Made by a program: the position numbers and the translations under genes. 7,360 nt of DNA, taken from the NCBI GenBank assembly GCA_041907145.1, contig JAYRHW010000058.1, positions 1 to 7,360 on the forward strand, read 5' to 3'. Position 1 is the first letter of the stretch, and every line of letters starts with the position of its first letter. Below, in pieces: positions 1 to 6,911 of the stretch. This DNA is from JAFLCA01 sp041907145. GTDB taxonomy: Bacteria > Bdellovibrionota_C > UBA2361 > JAFLCA01. The notes beneath the pieces are model-generated. The model was given only the letters and a program-made list of their open reading frames with translations, made no database searches and was not told where the DNA came from.

Positions 1-500
1 CTTCCAAGAGAGAACTGCAACACCTCGTATGGTTCTGCCCCAACATCCAGCATCTGCAAGAAGTTGGCCCGGTCTCTCAGCCAGCCTCTCGATTGAAACT
101 GCGAGGCCAGCGGCTCGGAAAAGGCAGTTGAATCGCGTTCCCATGCAATTTGCCTCGAGAATGTCGCCATCAGCGTAGCGCTCGATCGCAGTGGGGTAAT
201 TAGCTTTTCCAGCCAAAGCTCATCGAGGGGAATCGCCAAAGGAGAGAGGATTACGAGAAGATCGCCAACGCAAAGCTGAGAGGCTGCATTGACAGCCTTG
301 GCAAATGAATAGAGCGACGTAGGCGCGGTGAAAACGCGGCATCGAGCTTGTCGAGCAATGCTGAGTAAATCTCCCTGAGGAGAACAGTCAAAAACAATAA
401 CCTCGAACGAGGCCTTGGTCCTTTGGGCCATGAGCGAACTGAGGCACTGCTCAAGGAGTGGCTCCGGTTGATTCGAGACAATTATTATTGAAACGTTCAT
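1..500 (-). CDS. Family 2 glycosyltransferase, N-terminal part (runs off left edge)
   Basis: Reading from an ATG at 500 down to base 1 gives 166 codons with no stop, so the C-terminus lies outside the window. The first 40 residues have the GT-A opening strand and nucleotide-sugar fold: MNVSIIIVSN at the start, a CLSSLMAQ helix at 19-26, and EVIVFDCSP at 33-41, where family 2 enzymes place an Asp that contacts the nucleotide. Residues 65-100 (SFAKAVNAAS, then GDLLVILSPLAIP, then LWLEKL) match the usual order of N-x-G helix, strand and 'P..WL..L' segment. The metal-binding DxD expected in the strand near 84-90 is absent; SPLAIP stands in its place. The gene begins 6 bp after the flippase stop, so the two are probably co-transcribed. 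The likely role is transfer of a sugar to a lipid-linked surface polysaccharide at the inner membrane; donor and acceptor cannot be told. The start has only a weak purine-rich AAGAAG upstream. Confidence 0.8.
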   Translation of the reverse strand, partial: MNVSIIIVSNQPEPLLEQCLSSLMAQRTKASFEVIVFDCSPQGDLLSIARQARCRVFTAPTSLYSFAKAVNAASQLCVGDLLVILSPLAIPLDELWLEKLITPLRSSATLMATFSRQIAWERDSTAFSEPLASQFQSRGWLRDRANFLQMLDVGAEPYEVLQFSLG

Positions 501-506
501 TGCTTC

Positions 507-2018
507 TTAGGTTCCGCGCTTTTTGCCGACCAACCTGCGCCGTAGGTAGGACTTCTCCTGGTCGCCGAGATAGAAGACCCAAATTCCAGCACAGTAGAAC
601 AGGAGAACCGCCGCATTACATACAAGGAACCCGGTCCAGTGGGAGGAGCCAATATATGACTGAAGCAAGTACAGGCTACCTGCCTGAACTGCAGTCAACG
701 GCAAACAGGAGAGTAATGCAGTACGCACGAACTCCGGCAAGCTAAGAGGGCTGCACTTGCATGCGAAGATGGGCAGCAAAACCCCGCGGCACATTACCGC
801 CGGCACCAGCGTGCCCAGGGCAATCCCCTTCAAGCCCATTGATTGCGCGAGCGTTACCGAGAGCACGACATTTGCACAGGCCTCCGCCGACAAGATGCGA
901 GCGTTCAGGCCATGTCGATTTGTGGCATACAAATAGTACGTGAACACCATGCTTGGCACAGTCAAGAAGTATGGCAGCGTCAAGAGCTGAAGCAGAGTGC
1001 CCGATTCCGTGAAGTTGCGATGCATCCAGAGCTGAATGAAGTCGGGACCCGTAAGGAGCAGAGGGATACCGATGCCCGAGGCAAGGAAATAGCTGTAGCG
1101 GGACCAGCGCAGCAGCAGCAGCTTGCTGGTGGAACGGTCCTCTCCTGCGTGCAGGGCGCTGAAGCGCGGAGTTAAAATCCCATTGCCGCTCTCCGCGAAG
1201 AGTCTGAACTGTTCGATCAGAATGAGTGGAATTGCATAGGTCGTGACAGCGACTGGACCAAGAAAAAATCCCGCGATGACCGTGTCGATTCGGTGTATGA
1301 GACGATTTGAAATATTGATGACGGCTGCCCGCGCGCTGAATCCAACGAATCGTCGAATGCTGGCCCGGGAGATTCTCGCACGGGATATATGCATTCCCGG
1401 ATTGAAATGGAAGCTGAAATAGCAGGCTGCAGAGCGCTGTGCGAGCCGCAAGGTGACTGCTGTTGCAGCCAATCCCACTATGCCGAGTCCGGCGTGCAGG
1501 ACGAAGTAAAGCGTGAGTGCGTTGAGAATTATCCGCACGACATTCAGACCTGTCAGTACATCGTAGCGCTCAGAGCCGGCTAGAGTGGAATCGAATACGC
1601 CAAACCAGATTTCCAGCGCAGCATCCAGTGCGCATAGGAGAAACACGATAGTAATGACCGGCATGCGCGCAATCGGGATGTCAGTGAGTTGGCCCAAGTG
1701 GGGAACCAACAGTACCATTGCCAGTAGGGCAAGGATCGCCGCGCTCCCGAAGAAAAAGGCCCCAGTCGATGCCGTCTCGCTGATTTCGTTAGTATTGCGA
1801 TGGTGGCGAGAGCGCGCCACGAAGGAGACGACAGCCTCGCGAGCTCCCAGCTCGAGTAGCGTAAATTGGTTTGTGAGCGCGAGAATGAAAGCCCACAGTC
1901 CGTAGTCCTCGGGCCCCAAGGTCGCTACGACGAAGGGGGCTAGGAGCATGCCCACGATGATGGCAAGCAGGAGGCCAAGCCAACTTGAGGCAAGACTTCT
2001 AAAAAGGGATGCCGACAT
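507..2018 (-). CDS. Polysaccharide flippase/transporter, Wzx-like (MATE/MVF superfamily)
   Basis: A 503-residue, very hydrophobic protein with about 12-14 predicted membrane segments, the usual size for Wzx O-antigen or exopolysaccharide flippases. The N-terminus carries the family pattern: an LGLLLAIIVGMLLAPFVV helix, then LGPEDYGLWAFI, then a LLELGAREAVV segment followed by a charged cytoplasmic loop (ARSRHHRN). Wzx proteins move undecaprenyl-linked glycan units across the inner membrane, which fits the glycosyltransferase directly downstream. The frame is also open to a GTG at 2036 (509 residues). I prefer the ATG at 2018 because AGGGA lies just upstream of it, although the spacing is short (3 nt), and nothing resembling a ribosome site precedes the GTG. 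It is transcribed divergently from the B12 operon. The exact glycan cannot be inferred, and a related MATE-type polysaccharide exporter is the main alternative. Confidence 0.85.
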   Translation of the reverse strand: MSASLFRSLASSWLGLLLAIIVGMLLAPFVVATLGPEDYGLWAFILALTNQFTLLELGAREAVVSFVARSRHHRNTNEISETASTGAFFFGSAAILALLAMVLLVPHLGQLTDIPIARMPVITIVFLLCALDAALEIWFGVFDSTLAGSERYDVLTGLNVVRIILNALTLYFVLHAGLGIVGLAATAVTLRLAQRSAACYFSFHFNPGMHISRARISRASIRRFVGFSARAAVINISNRLIHRIDTVIAGFFLGPVAVTTYAIPLILIEQFRLFAESGNGILTPRFSALHAGEDRSTSKLLLLRWSRYSYFLASGIGIPLLLTGPDFIQLWMHRNFTESGTLLQLLTLPYFLTVPSMVFTYYLYATNRHGLNARILSAEACANVVLSVTLAQSMGLKGIALGTLVPAVMCRGVLLPIFACKCSPLSLPEFVRTALLSCLPLTAVQAGSLYLLQSYIGSSHWTGFLVCNAAVLLFYCAGIWVFYLGDQEKSYLRRRLVGKKRGT

Positions 2019-2075
2019 AATTCCCTGAATTTTCACATAAGTTATGAGGCGCCACTACCGTATTTCCTCCTGAAC

Positions 2076-2271
2076 TTCAGTCATGGTACGAATTGCCCCG
2101 TGAGTTCAAGGGAAGACGGTGAGAGTCCGTCGCGGTCCCGCCGCTGTAAACAGAGGGTTGCCGACTGGCAGCCGCTGAGTTCAAGACAGCCACTGAAGTG
2201 GAAATTTGATTCCACCTCGGGAAGGCTAGAACACGGAATACATCTGTAAGCCAGAAGACCTACTCACTGAA
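2076..2271 (+). ncRNA. Cobalamin riboswitch aptamer in the btuB leader
   Basis: Most hallmarks of the cobalamin aptamer are visible in order. The closing helix pairs TTCAGT (2076-2081) with ACTGAA (2266-2271) and GGTA (2085-2088) with TACT (2261-2264, one G-U). Then come the conserved AAGGGAA (2108-2114), hairpin GACGG/CCGTC (2115-2119 with 2127-2131), hairpin GCGG/CCGC (2132-2135 with 2141-2144) with loop TCCCG, followed by CTGTAA, the GCCACTG element (2189-2195), a peripheral stem GTGGAA/TTCCAC (2198-2203 with 2210-2215), GGGAAGGC (2219-2226), and the B12 box AGCCAGAAGACC (2249-2260). The order and core sequences match the E. coli btuB leader. It lies 51 bases upstream of btuB on the same strand. 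By analogy with the family, ligand binding should repress btuB. The presence of the peripheral elements suggests the adenosylcobalamin-preferring class, but this is inference. Confidence 0.95.
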
Positions 2272-2280
2272 AATAACGTA

Positions 2281-2300
2281 AGCCTTCGAGGATTGAGGCT
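2281..2300 (+). promoter_or_regulatory. Expression-platform hairpin between aptamer and btuB start
   Basis: AGCCT (2281-2285) pairs perfectly with AGGCT (2296-2300) around a 10-base loop. The loop segment CGAGGA (2287-2292) can pair with the TCCCG loop of the aptamer (2136-2140) if A2289 bulges out. That is the arrangement expected for the L5-L13 kissing loop of cobalamin riboswitches. No T-run follows, so it is not an intrinsic terminator. It ends 12 bases before the btuB Shine-Dalgarno sequence, which points to translational control. The stem is seen in the sequence; the tertiary contact is inferred. Confidence 0.5.
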
Positions 2301-2312
2301 GCACTGTGCGTT

Positions 2313-2318
2313 AGGAAG
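2313..2318 (+). promoter_or_regulatory. Ribosome binding site of btuB
   Basis: AGGAAG ends 4 bases before the ATG at 2323 (core AGGA ends 6 bases before it). This site, and the signal peptide that begins exactly at this ATG, fix the start. The in-frame TTG at 2293 lies inside the regulatory hairpin and would put ten residues in front of the signal peptide. Confidence 0.8.
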
Positions 2319-2322
2319 TCCC

Positions 2323-4227
2323 ATGAAGTTACTGCTGACTCTGTTCTGCATCTTCGCAGCATTGCCTTTTGCCGCCTCGGCGGACCCTGCTGCGAGTGGC
2401 TCATCCCGAACCGTTGTCGTGAGCGCGACTAGAATTGAAACTTCTCTCGAGGAGGTTGCAAGCTCCGTTTCCATCGTCGAAGGGCAAGAAGTTGTCGATC
2501 GGCAGCTTGCCAATCTTGGGGATGCCTTGCGGGGACTGCCGGGTGTCGACGTCGTGCAGAATGGATCGCTTGGCGGCTCGAGCGCCGTATTTCTGCGCGG
2601 TGCAAATTCGGAACATACGCTGGTGCTTATCGATGGTGTCGAGGCGAACAATCCGATGTCACCGACCCGAGCATTCAATTTCGCCGACCTTAACGCAGCT
2701 AATATCGAGCGAATTGAAGTGCTGCGAGGCCCCCAGAGTACGCTCTACGGTTCAGACGCCATGGGTGGTGTAATCAATATCACCACTAAGCGTGGTCACG
2801 GAGCTCCCAGTGTTTATGCCTCTGCCGAAGCCGGGTCCTACGACACGTATACCGAACAAGCGGGAATTTCTGGTGCCAAGGACGTGTTCGATTACTCCCT
2901 GGGATTTCAGCAGCAGAACTCGCACGGTATTTCCTCGGCAAATTCGGAGAATGGCAATTCCGAGAAGGATGGCTATCGAAATACCGGATTTTCGGGAAGA
3001 TTTGGCTGGGAGCTATCGCCGCAAGCGCGCATTAATCTCATCAGCCGATACAATGATTCCGCCGCTGAGTTAGATAACGAGGATGGCTTTGACGATCCAA
3101 ATAGAGTTCTGCGTAACGAGCAATTCTTTACTCGTAGTGAGGTGCAAACAAGCTTCCTTGAGAAGCGCTTCACGCAAACCTGGGGAGTCGGTTTTACCAA
3201 TCAGGAATTTCAAGACGACAACGACAAGGACGCCGCGCACCCGCTCGATGACTTGCGCAGTCGCTACACAGGCCGGTTGTTGAAATTCGATCTCCAGAAC
3301 AATTACAAAATTACTCCTTGGGCAACGCTGGTCTTTGGGGCCGATACTGAGCAGGAGCGTGGATCCTCCTTCCTAATCTCGAACTCGATGTTCGGTCTCT
3401 TTGAGTCAGATTTTGCCGAGCGCACTGCGAGAACGAACGGATATTATTCTCAGGTGCAGTTGAATGTGAATGATCGTTTCTTTACGACTGCAGGAATTCG
3501 CGTAGATGATCATTCGAAGTTCGGGAGCAAGGTGTCCTGGCGGCTGGCTCCGGCATATGTAATCCGTTCGACGGGGACTAAATTATCGTCAACGATAGGG
3601 ACCGGCTACAAAGCGCCGTCGCTCTATCAACTGTATTCTTCATACGGGAATGAAGAGCTAAAGCCCGAAAAGAGCTTGGGCCTCGATGCAGGGATTCAGC
3701 AAGACCTCCTCAAGGATACCCTGGCTGCAGGGGTCACTTATTTTTGGAATGATTTTGACGATCTCATTTCCTTCGATCCGAATACCTTCATATCCGAAAA
3801 TATTGCCCGCGCCAGAACGCAGGGGATAGAGACTTCGCTGAGTTTCACCCCCGTCGAAGGGATGTTGTGGCGCGCCAGCTATACGCTTACTGACACCGAG
3901 GATTTGGACAGCCATTCATCGCTGCTCCGGCGCCCGCGTAGTAAGGCCGGTCTGAAAGTAGACTACGAGCTTTCACCAAGGTCGTCCGTCAACATTTTCG
4001 TTAACGCAGTTGGGCGCCGCCTAGATAACGATTTTTCAACGTTTCCTGCGCAGCGCGTTACCTTGCCATCCTACGTTACGGTGAACATCGCTGGCCATTA
4101 TTCCATCACGGAGTCCCTGGAGATCTTTGCCCGAATCGAAAACCTGTTCGATCGTGAATACGAAGATGTGCTGGGCTTTGGAACCCGGGGCGCAGCTGCT
4201 TACGCAGGATTGAAAGTCGCATTGTGA
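2323..4227 (+). CDS. btuB: TonB-dependent vitamin B12 outer-membrane receptor BtuB
   Basis: A 634-residue outer-membrane receptor, close to the size of E. coli BtuB. Residues 1-20 form a Sec signal peptide ending ASA|D. A TonB box (TVVVSAT, about 30-36) follows, then the plug domain, with FLRGANSEHTLVLIDGV near 90-106 and IERIEVLRGPQSTLYGSDA near 128-146. The rest is a 22-strand-type barrel, with a typical ENLFDREYE segment near the C-terminus. Two acid-rich stretches, DNEDGFDD (251-258) and DDNDKD (298-303), resemble the Asp-rich extracellular loops that bind calcium in E. coli BtuB; this is inferred by likeness only. The cobalamin assignment rests mainly on the B12 riboswitch directly upstream and btuFDC directly downstream. 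The protein ends in KVAL rather than with the usual terminal aromatic residue. Import needs TonB-ExbB-ExbD, not encoded here. The btuF start is 26 bp downstream. Confidence 0.93.
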   Translation: MKLLLTLFCIFAALPFAASADPAASGSSRTVVVSATRIETSLEEVASSVSIVEGQEVVDRQLANLGDALRGLPGVDVVQNGSLGGSSAVFLRGANSEHTLVLIDGVEANNPMSPTRAFNFADLNAANIERIEVLRGPQSTLYGSDAMGGVINITTKRGHGAPSVYASAEAGSYDTYTEQAGISGAKDVFDYSLGFQQQNSHGISSANSENGNSEKDGYRNTGFSGRFGWELSPQARINLISRYNDSAAELDNEDGFDDPNRVLRNEQFFTRSEVQTSFLEKRFTQTWGVGFTNQEFQDDNDKDAAHPLDDLRSRYTGRLLKFDLQNNYKITPWATLVFGADTEQERGSSFLISNSMFGLFESDFAERTARTNGYYSQVQLNVNDRFFTTAGIRVDDHSKFGSKVSWRLAPAYVIRSTGTKLSSTIGTGYKAPSLYQLYSSYGNEELKPEKSLGLDAGIQQDLLKDTLAAGVTYFWNDFDDLISFDPNTFISENIARARTQGIETSLSFTPVEGMLWRASYTLTDTEDLDSHSSLLRRPRSKAGLKVDYELSPRSSVNIFVNAVGRRLDNDFSTFPAQRVTLPSYVTVNIAGHYSITESLEIFARIENLFDREYEDVLGFGTRGAAAYAGLKVAL

Positions 4228-4253
4228 GAATTTAGGCGGGATTTGGTCGATTC

Positions 4254-5123
4254 ATGAAAGTAACTATTTTCGTGATTGCATGCTTCAGCCACTTCGCCGC
4301 GGTCGCGCTTGCCGAAACTTCTTCTGCCGATTGTTCTCGCATCGTATCGATGGCCCCGAGTATCACTGAAACTGCATTCGCACTGGGCTTGGGAGATCGG
4401 GTGGTGGGAGTTTCGAAGTACTCGGACTACCCTCCGGAGGCAAAGACCAGGCCCCTGATTGGTGGTTTACTCGACCTCAATTTTGAGGCAATTGTGGCCC
4501 TCAAGCCGACCCTTGTTTTGGGGCTTACGGAGTTCAGTGATAAAATTCCGCTGCTTCGTGCGCTGCATATTCCGGTGGTAGCTTTCGAGCACCGTTCAAT
4601 AAAGGGAGTGCTATCCTCGATCAATGAGCTGGGAGCGCTCTGCAACAGGCGTGAAGCTGCCGAGCGGCTTTTGGCGGAAATTGGCCAGAGGACGCAGAGC
4701 CTCCGTACAAAAGTGCGAGGGAGACCGCTGGTGCGCACGATGGTGGTGGTGGGCGAAAGCTCTGGAGACGGGACGCTTCGCAGCCTGTATCTTTCCGGCA
4801 GTGACGGATTCTATAACGATATCCTGGAGCTGGCGGGCGGGATCAACGCGGTGCAGGCCATGACGCTGGGAATTTCGGGAGTTTCGGCAGAAGGCGTCAT
4901 CTCCCTGCATCCCGATGCGATTATCGAAATTACCATGAGTCACGGTGGGGTAAGCGATGAGATCGATCTGGTACGTAGGACTTGGAACAGCGTACCCGGC
5001 GTACCTGCGGTAAGAAACGGAAGAATTCTCGTTACCTCCAAAGATTACTCTTCGGTTCCCGGTCCTCGATTCATCCAGGTGGCCGACGATTTCGCCCGTT
5101 TTCTCCATCCGGAGGCGTTTTGA
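4254..5123 (+). CDS. btuF: Periplasmic cobalamin-binding protein BtuF
   Basis: A 289-residue class III periplasmic binding protein (Peripla_BP_2 type). Residues 1-20 are a Sec signal peptide ending ALA|E; no lipobox is present, so it should be soluble in the periplasm. The N-terminal lobe has the family opening RIVSMAPSITETAFALGLGD (29-48), then VVGVSKYSDYP (50-60), IGGLLDLNFEAIVALKPTLVLG (69-90) and a single long linking helix region, as is usual in BtuF and FhuD proteins. The C-terminal end has the WNSVPGVPAVRNGRI and PGPRFIQ segments typical of the family. The usual Cys-Asp-Tyr-Pro motif reads SDYP here, and only two cysteines (27 and 130) remain in the mature part. The role is to capture cobalamin delivered by BtuB and dock it on BtuC. 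Only a weak GGCGGGA lies upstream of the ATG. The stop codon overlaps the btuD start. Confidence 0.92.
   Translation: MKVTIFVIACFSHFAAVALAETSSADCSRIVSMAPSITETAFALGLGDRVVGVSKYSDYPPEAKTRPLIGGLLDLNFEAIVALKPTLVLGLTEFSDKIPLLRALHIPVVAFEHRSIKGVLSSINELGALCNRREAAERLLAEIGQRTQSLRTKVRGRPLVRTMVVVGESSGDGTLRSLYLSGSDGFYNDILELAGGINAVQAMTLGISGVSAEGVISLHPDAIIEITMSHGGVSDEIDLVRRTWNSVPGVPAVRNGRILVTSKDYSSVPGPRFIQVADDFARFLHPEAF
5111..5115 (+). promoter_or_regulatory. Ribosome binding site that fixes the btuD TTG start
   Basis: GGAGG lies inside the last codons of btuF, 4 bases before the TTG at 5120. That TTG overlaps the btuF stop as TTGA. The site supports TTG as the real start of btuD rather than any upstream start inside btuF, and suggests coupled translation. 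Confidence 0.7.
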
Positions 5124-5896
5124 ACTCTTTAGAGCTGCATGATGTGGTGTTCAGAGTCGATGAGAAAGCGCTTTTGTCTGGCGTTTCCTTGGCGCTGCCC
5201 GCAGGTCAGCTGTACTCTGTTGTCGGGCCTAACGGAGCAGGGAAGTCCACGCTTCTCAAGCTTGTTGCGAGAGTACTGCAGGTAAGCTCTGGCGGAATTC
5301 AGATCGCTGGCCGAGACATTCGCGAAATTTCCGCTCAGGAGCATGCGCAGCTCATCGGATATGTGCCACAGACTCTCGAGACCGATTATTCACACACCGC
5401 CCTCGATTTTGTGCTGATGGGTCTCTATCCCGTACTTCAGCGCTGGGCGGCGGTCCAAGCAGAGCACGAGCAAGCAGCTCTCGAGGCACTGGCGGCCGTT
5501 GGCATGTCGGCCTTTTCCCATCGATTGATCAATACCCTCAGTGGCGGCGAACGACAAAGAGTGCTTCTTGCCGCCGCCCTCGTACATCGACCGCGGCTTC
5601 TGCTGCTTGATGAGCCGACAAGCTTTCTTGACCCGCATCACGAACAGGAGATAGCCGAACTGCTTCGATCTCTGAGAGCCGAGCGCGGAGTGAGCGTTTT
5701 GGCGGTTACCCACCAGCTCAATGCATGCGCTCTGCAATCGGATGGCGTAGTCGGACTGCGGGACGGGCAAGTCGTCTTTTCGGGCAGTCCGCGTGAATTG
5801 ATGCAGGCGTGCACCCTTCAGGCCATTTTCGACTTCACATTCCAGCTCGTGCCGCATCCCACGACTGGTCTGAACATGGTGGTGCCGTCGTTATGA
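5120..5896 (+). CDS. btuD: Cobalamin ABC transporter ATP-binding protein BtuD
   Basis: A 258-residue ABC ATPase with all the expected motifs: Walker A GPNGAGKST (36-44), Q-loop Gln84, signature LSGGE (140-144), Walker B LLLLDEP with Asp164 and Glu165, D-loop SFLD (168-171) and switch His198. It therefore looks catalytically intact. It is a FecE/BtuD-type importer ATPase acting on the cytoplasmic face of BtuC, hydrolysing ATP to drive cobalamin entry. I chose the TTG at 5120 because GGAGG precedes it, it overlaps the btuF stop (TTGA), and the domain starts with the canonical LELHDVVF strand immediately after. The frame stays open upstream to 4982, but only opposite btuF coding sequence. Its stop overlaps the btuC ATG (ATGA), so btuF, btuD and btuC form one translationally coupled unit. 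Sequence alone cannot separate it from siderophore ATPases; context gives the B12 assignment. Confidence 0.92.
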   Translation: MNSLELHDVVFRVDEKALLSGVSLALPAGQLYSVVGPNGAGKSTLLKLVARVLQVSSGGIQIAGRDIREISAQEHAQLIGYVPQTLETDYSHTALDFVLMGLYPVLQRWAAVQAEHEQAALEALAAVGMSAFSHRLINTLSGGERQRVLLAAALVHRPRLLLLDEPTSFLDPHHEQEIAELLRSLRAERGVSVLAVTHQLNACALQSDGVVGLRDGQVVFSGSPRELMQACTLQAIFDFTFQLVPHPTTGLNMVVPSL

Positions 5897-6876
5897 GTCA
5901 GCGCTGGCGGATTGCATTGCTTTGTCTGATGGTTCTGGTTGTCTGCCCGTTTCTTGGGATGACGGCAATTCCCGAGCAGGTCCTTTGGCATCCCTTTGCC
6001 ACGACGCCCGAACTCCAGTCGGCGTCGACAATTTTCTGGGATATTCGCCTGCCTCGAGTGACGCTGGCTTTTCTAGCTGGCGCAGCTCTGTCCGTTGGTG
6101 GCCTCGTATTTCAGGGGATTTTCCGTAATTTCTTGGCCTGCCCTTTTACCCTCGGAGTGTCGACCGGTGCGGCATTCGGCGCGGCCTTGTACTTTCGACT
6201 TGGTTTGCCGTTCCTTTTTCTTGGGCTGTCGGGGGCATCGCTCAGCGCTTTTGGCGGGGCATTGGGGACCGTATTGTTCATCTATGCAATTTCGGCCGGC
6301 ATGAGCGCGGCCTCGATGCTGCTTGCCGGTATCGTGATGAGCTTTTTCTTCTCCAGCTTGATTATCTTCCTGCAATATATCAGCGATTATCAGGGTATGT
6401 TTCGCATCATGCGGTGGCTAATGGGTGGCTTCGAGACCGTCGGCTGGGCGAACGTAATCGGGGTGCTGCCCTTTGTCGTTTGCGGATTGCTCATAGTGCG
6501 TACCGCCGAGCGCGGGTTGGATCTCCTTACGCTTGGAGATTCTCTAGCGGCGAGCCGCGGAGTGCAGGTGAGTCGCTTGCGGATGCTGCTTTTTATCGCG
6601 ACCTCGCTCATGGTCGGGGGTGTTGTGTCGGTGTGCGGCCCGGTCGGGTTCGTTGGAATCATGGTTCCGCATGCTTGTAGGATGGTATTCGGCACCAGAG
6701 TGAGCGGTATGAGTATGCTCGCGGGTCTGCTGGGGGGCACCTTCCTTGCTCTCTGTGACTCGCTCGGCAGAGTCCTCGTTCCGCCCTTTGAGGTTCCCGT
6801 AGGGGTCATTACTGCGCTGCTAGGCGGGCCGTTTTTCCTATGGATTATGCTTAGCCGCCGGAGCAACAGAACTTGA
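5893..6876 (+). CDS. btuC: Cobalamin ABC transporter permease BtuC (FecCD family)
   Basis: A 327-residue inner-membrane permease, nearly the same length as E. coli BtuC and with room for about 10 membrane helices. Family landmarks appear in order: RLPR (52-55), GAALSVGGLVFQG and RNFLACPFTLG (63-88, usually RNPLA.P..LG), LLTLGDSLAASRGV (211-224), and the cytoplasmic ATPase-coupling region GPVGFVGIMVPHACR (249-263). The C-terminal CDSLGR...PPFEVPVGVITALLGGPFF segment (288-315) is also typical. Phe80 replaces the usual Pro of the RNPLA motif. The start ATG at 5893 overlaps the btuD stop as ATGA; upstream in-frame ATG codons lie within btuD and are less likely. As a dimer it should form the translocation pathway for cobalamin released from BtuF. 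No terminator is visible between it and murI. Confidence 0.92.
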   Translation: MSQRWRIALLCLMVLVVCPFLGMTAIPEQVLWHPFATTPELQSASTIFWDIRLPRVTLAFLAGAALSVGGLVFQGIFRNFLACPFTLGVSTGAAFGAALYFRLGLPFLFLGLSGASLSAFGGALGTVLFIYAISAGMSAASMLLAGIVMSFFFSSLIIFLQYISDYQGMFRIMRWLMGGFETVGWANVIGVLPFVVCGLLIVRTAERGLDLLTLGDSLAASRGVQVSRLRMLLFIATSLMVGGVVSVCGPVGFVGIMVPHACRMVFGTRVSGMSMLAGLLGGTFLALCDSLGRVLVPPFEVPVGVITALLGGPFFLWIMLSRRSNRT

Positions 6877-6901
6877 AGTCGTCCGATATTCGTTAGATAC
6901 T
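6873..6901 (+). promoter_or_regulatory. Possible promoter for murI overlapping the btuC stop
   Basis: TTGAAG (6873-6878) and GATACT (6896-6901) are separated by exactly 17 bases, each matching four of six consensus positions. The predicted start of transcription would fall around 6907-6909, only a few bases before the murI ATG. Matches of this quality arise by chance, so this is a weak call. Read-through from the btu operon is the alternative. Confidence 0.25.
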
Positions 6902-6911
6902 CTTCTGCAAT

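Noticed and set aside
1110..1122. Run of CAG/AGC triplets as a possible repeat
   Set aside because: It encodes consecutive leucines in a membrane segment of the flippase and is too short to be more than that.
458..1905. Several plus-strand open frames opposite the flippase and glycosyltransferase
   Set aside because: Their products look like no protein family, and they lie wholly opposite genes with strong family patterns.
1985..2066. Promoter for btuB upstream of the riboswitch
   Set aside because: Candidates such as TTCACA (2032-2037) with TACCGT (2056-2061) match the consensus too poorly to call.
2293..2322. TTG at 2293 as an upstream start for btuB
   Set aside because: It sits in the regulatory hairpin, lacks a ribosome site and would place ten extra residues before a signal peptide that begins properly at 2323.
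2435..3283. Open frames within btuB in other frames, on both strands
   Set aside because: They are Arg- and Ser-rich shadow translations of a well-supported receptor gene.
6877..6911. Intrinsic terminator between btuC and murI
   Set aside because: No inverted repeat followed by a T-run is present in the 35 bp gap.
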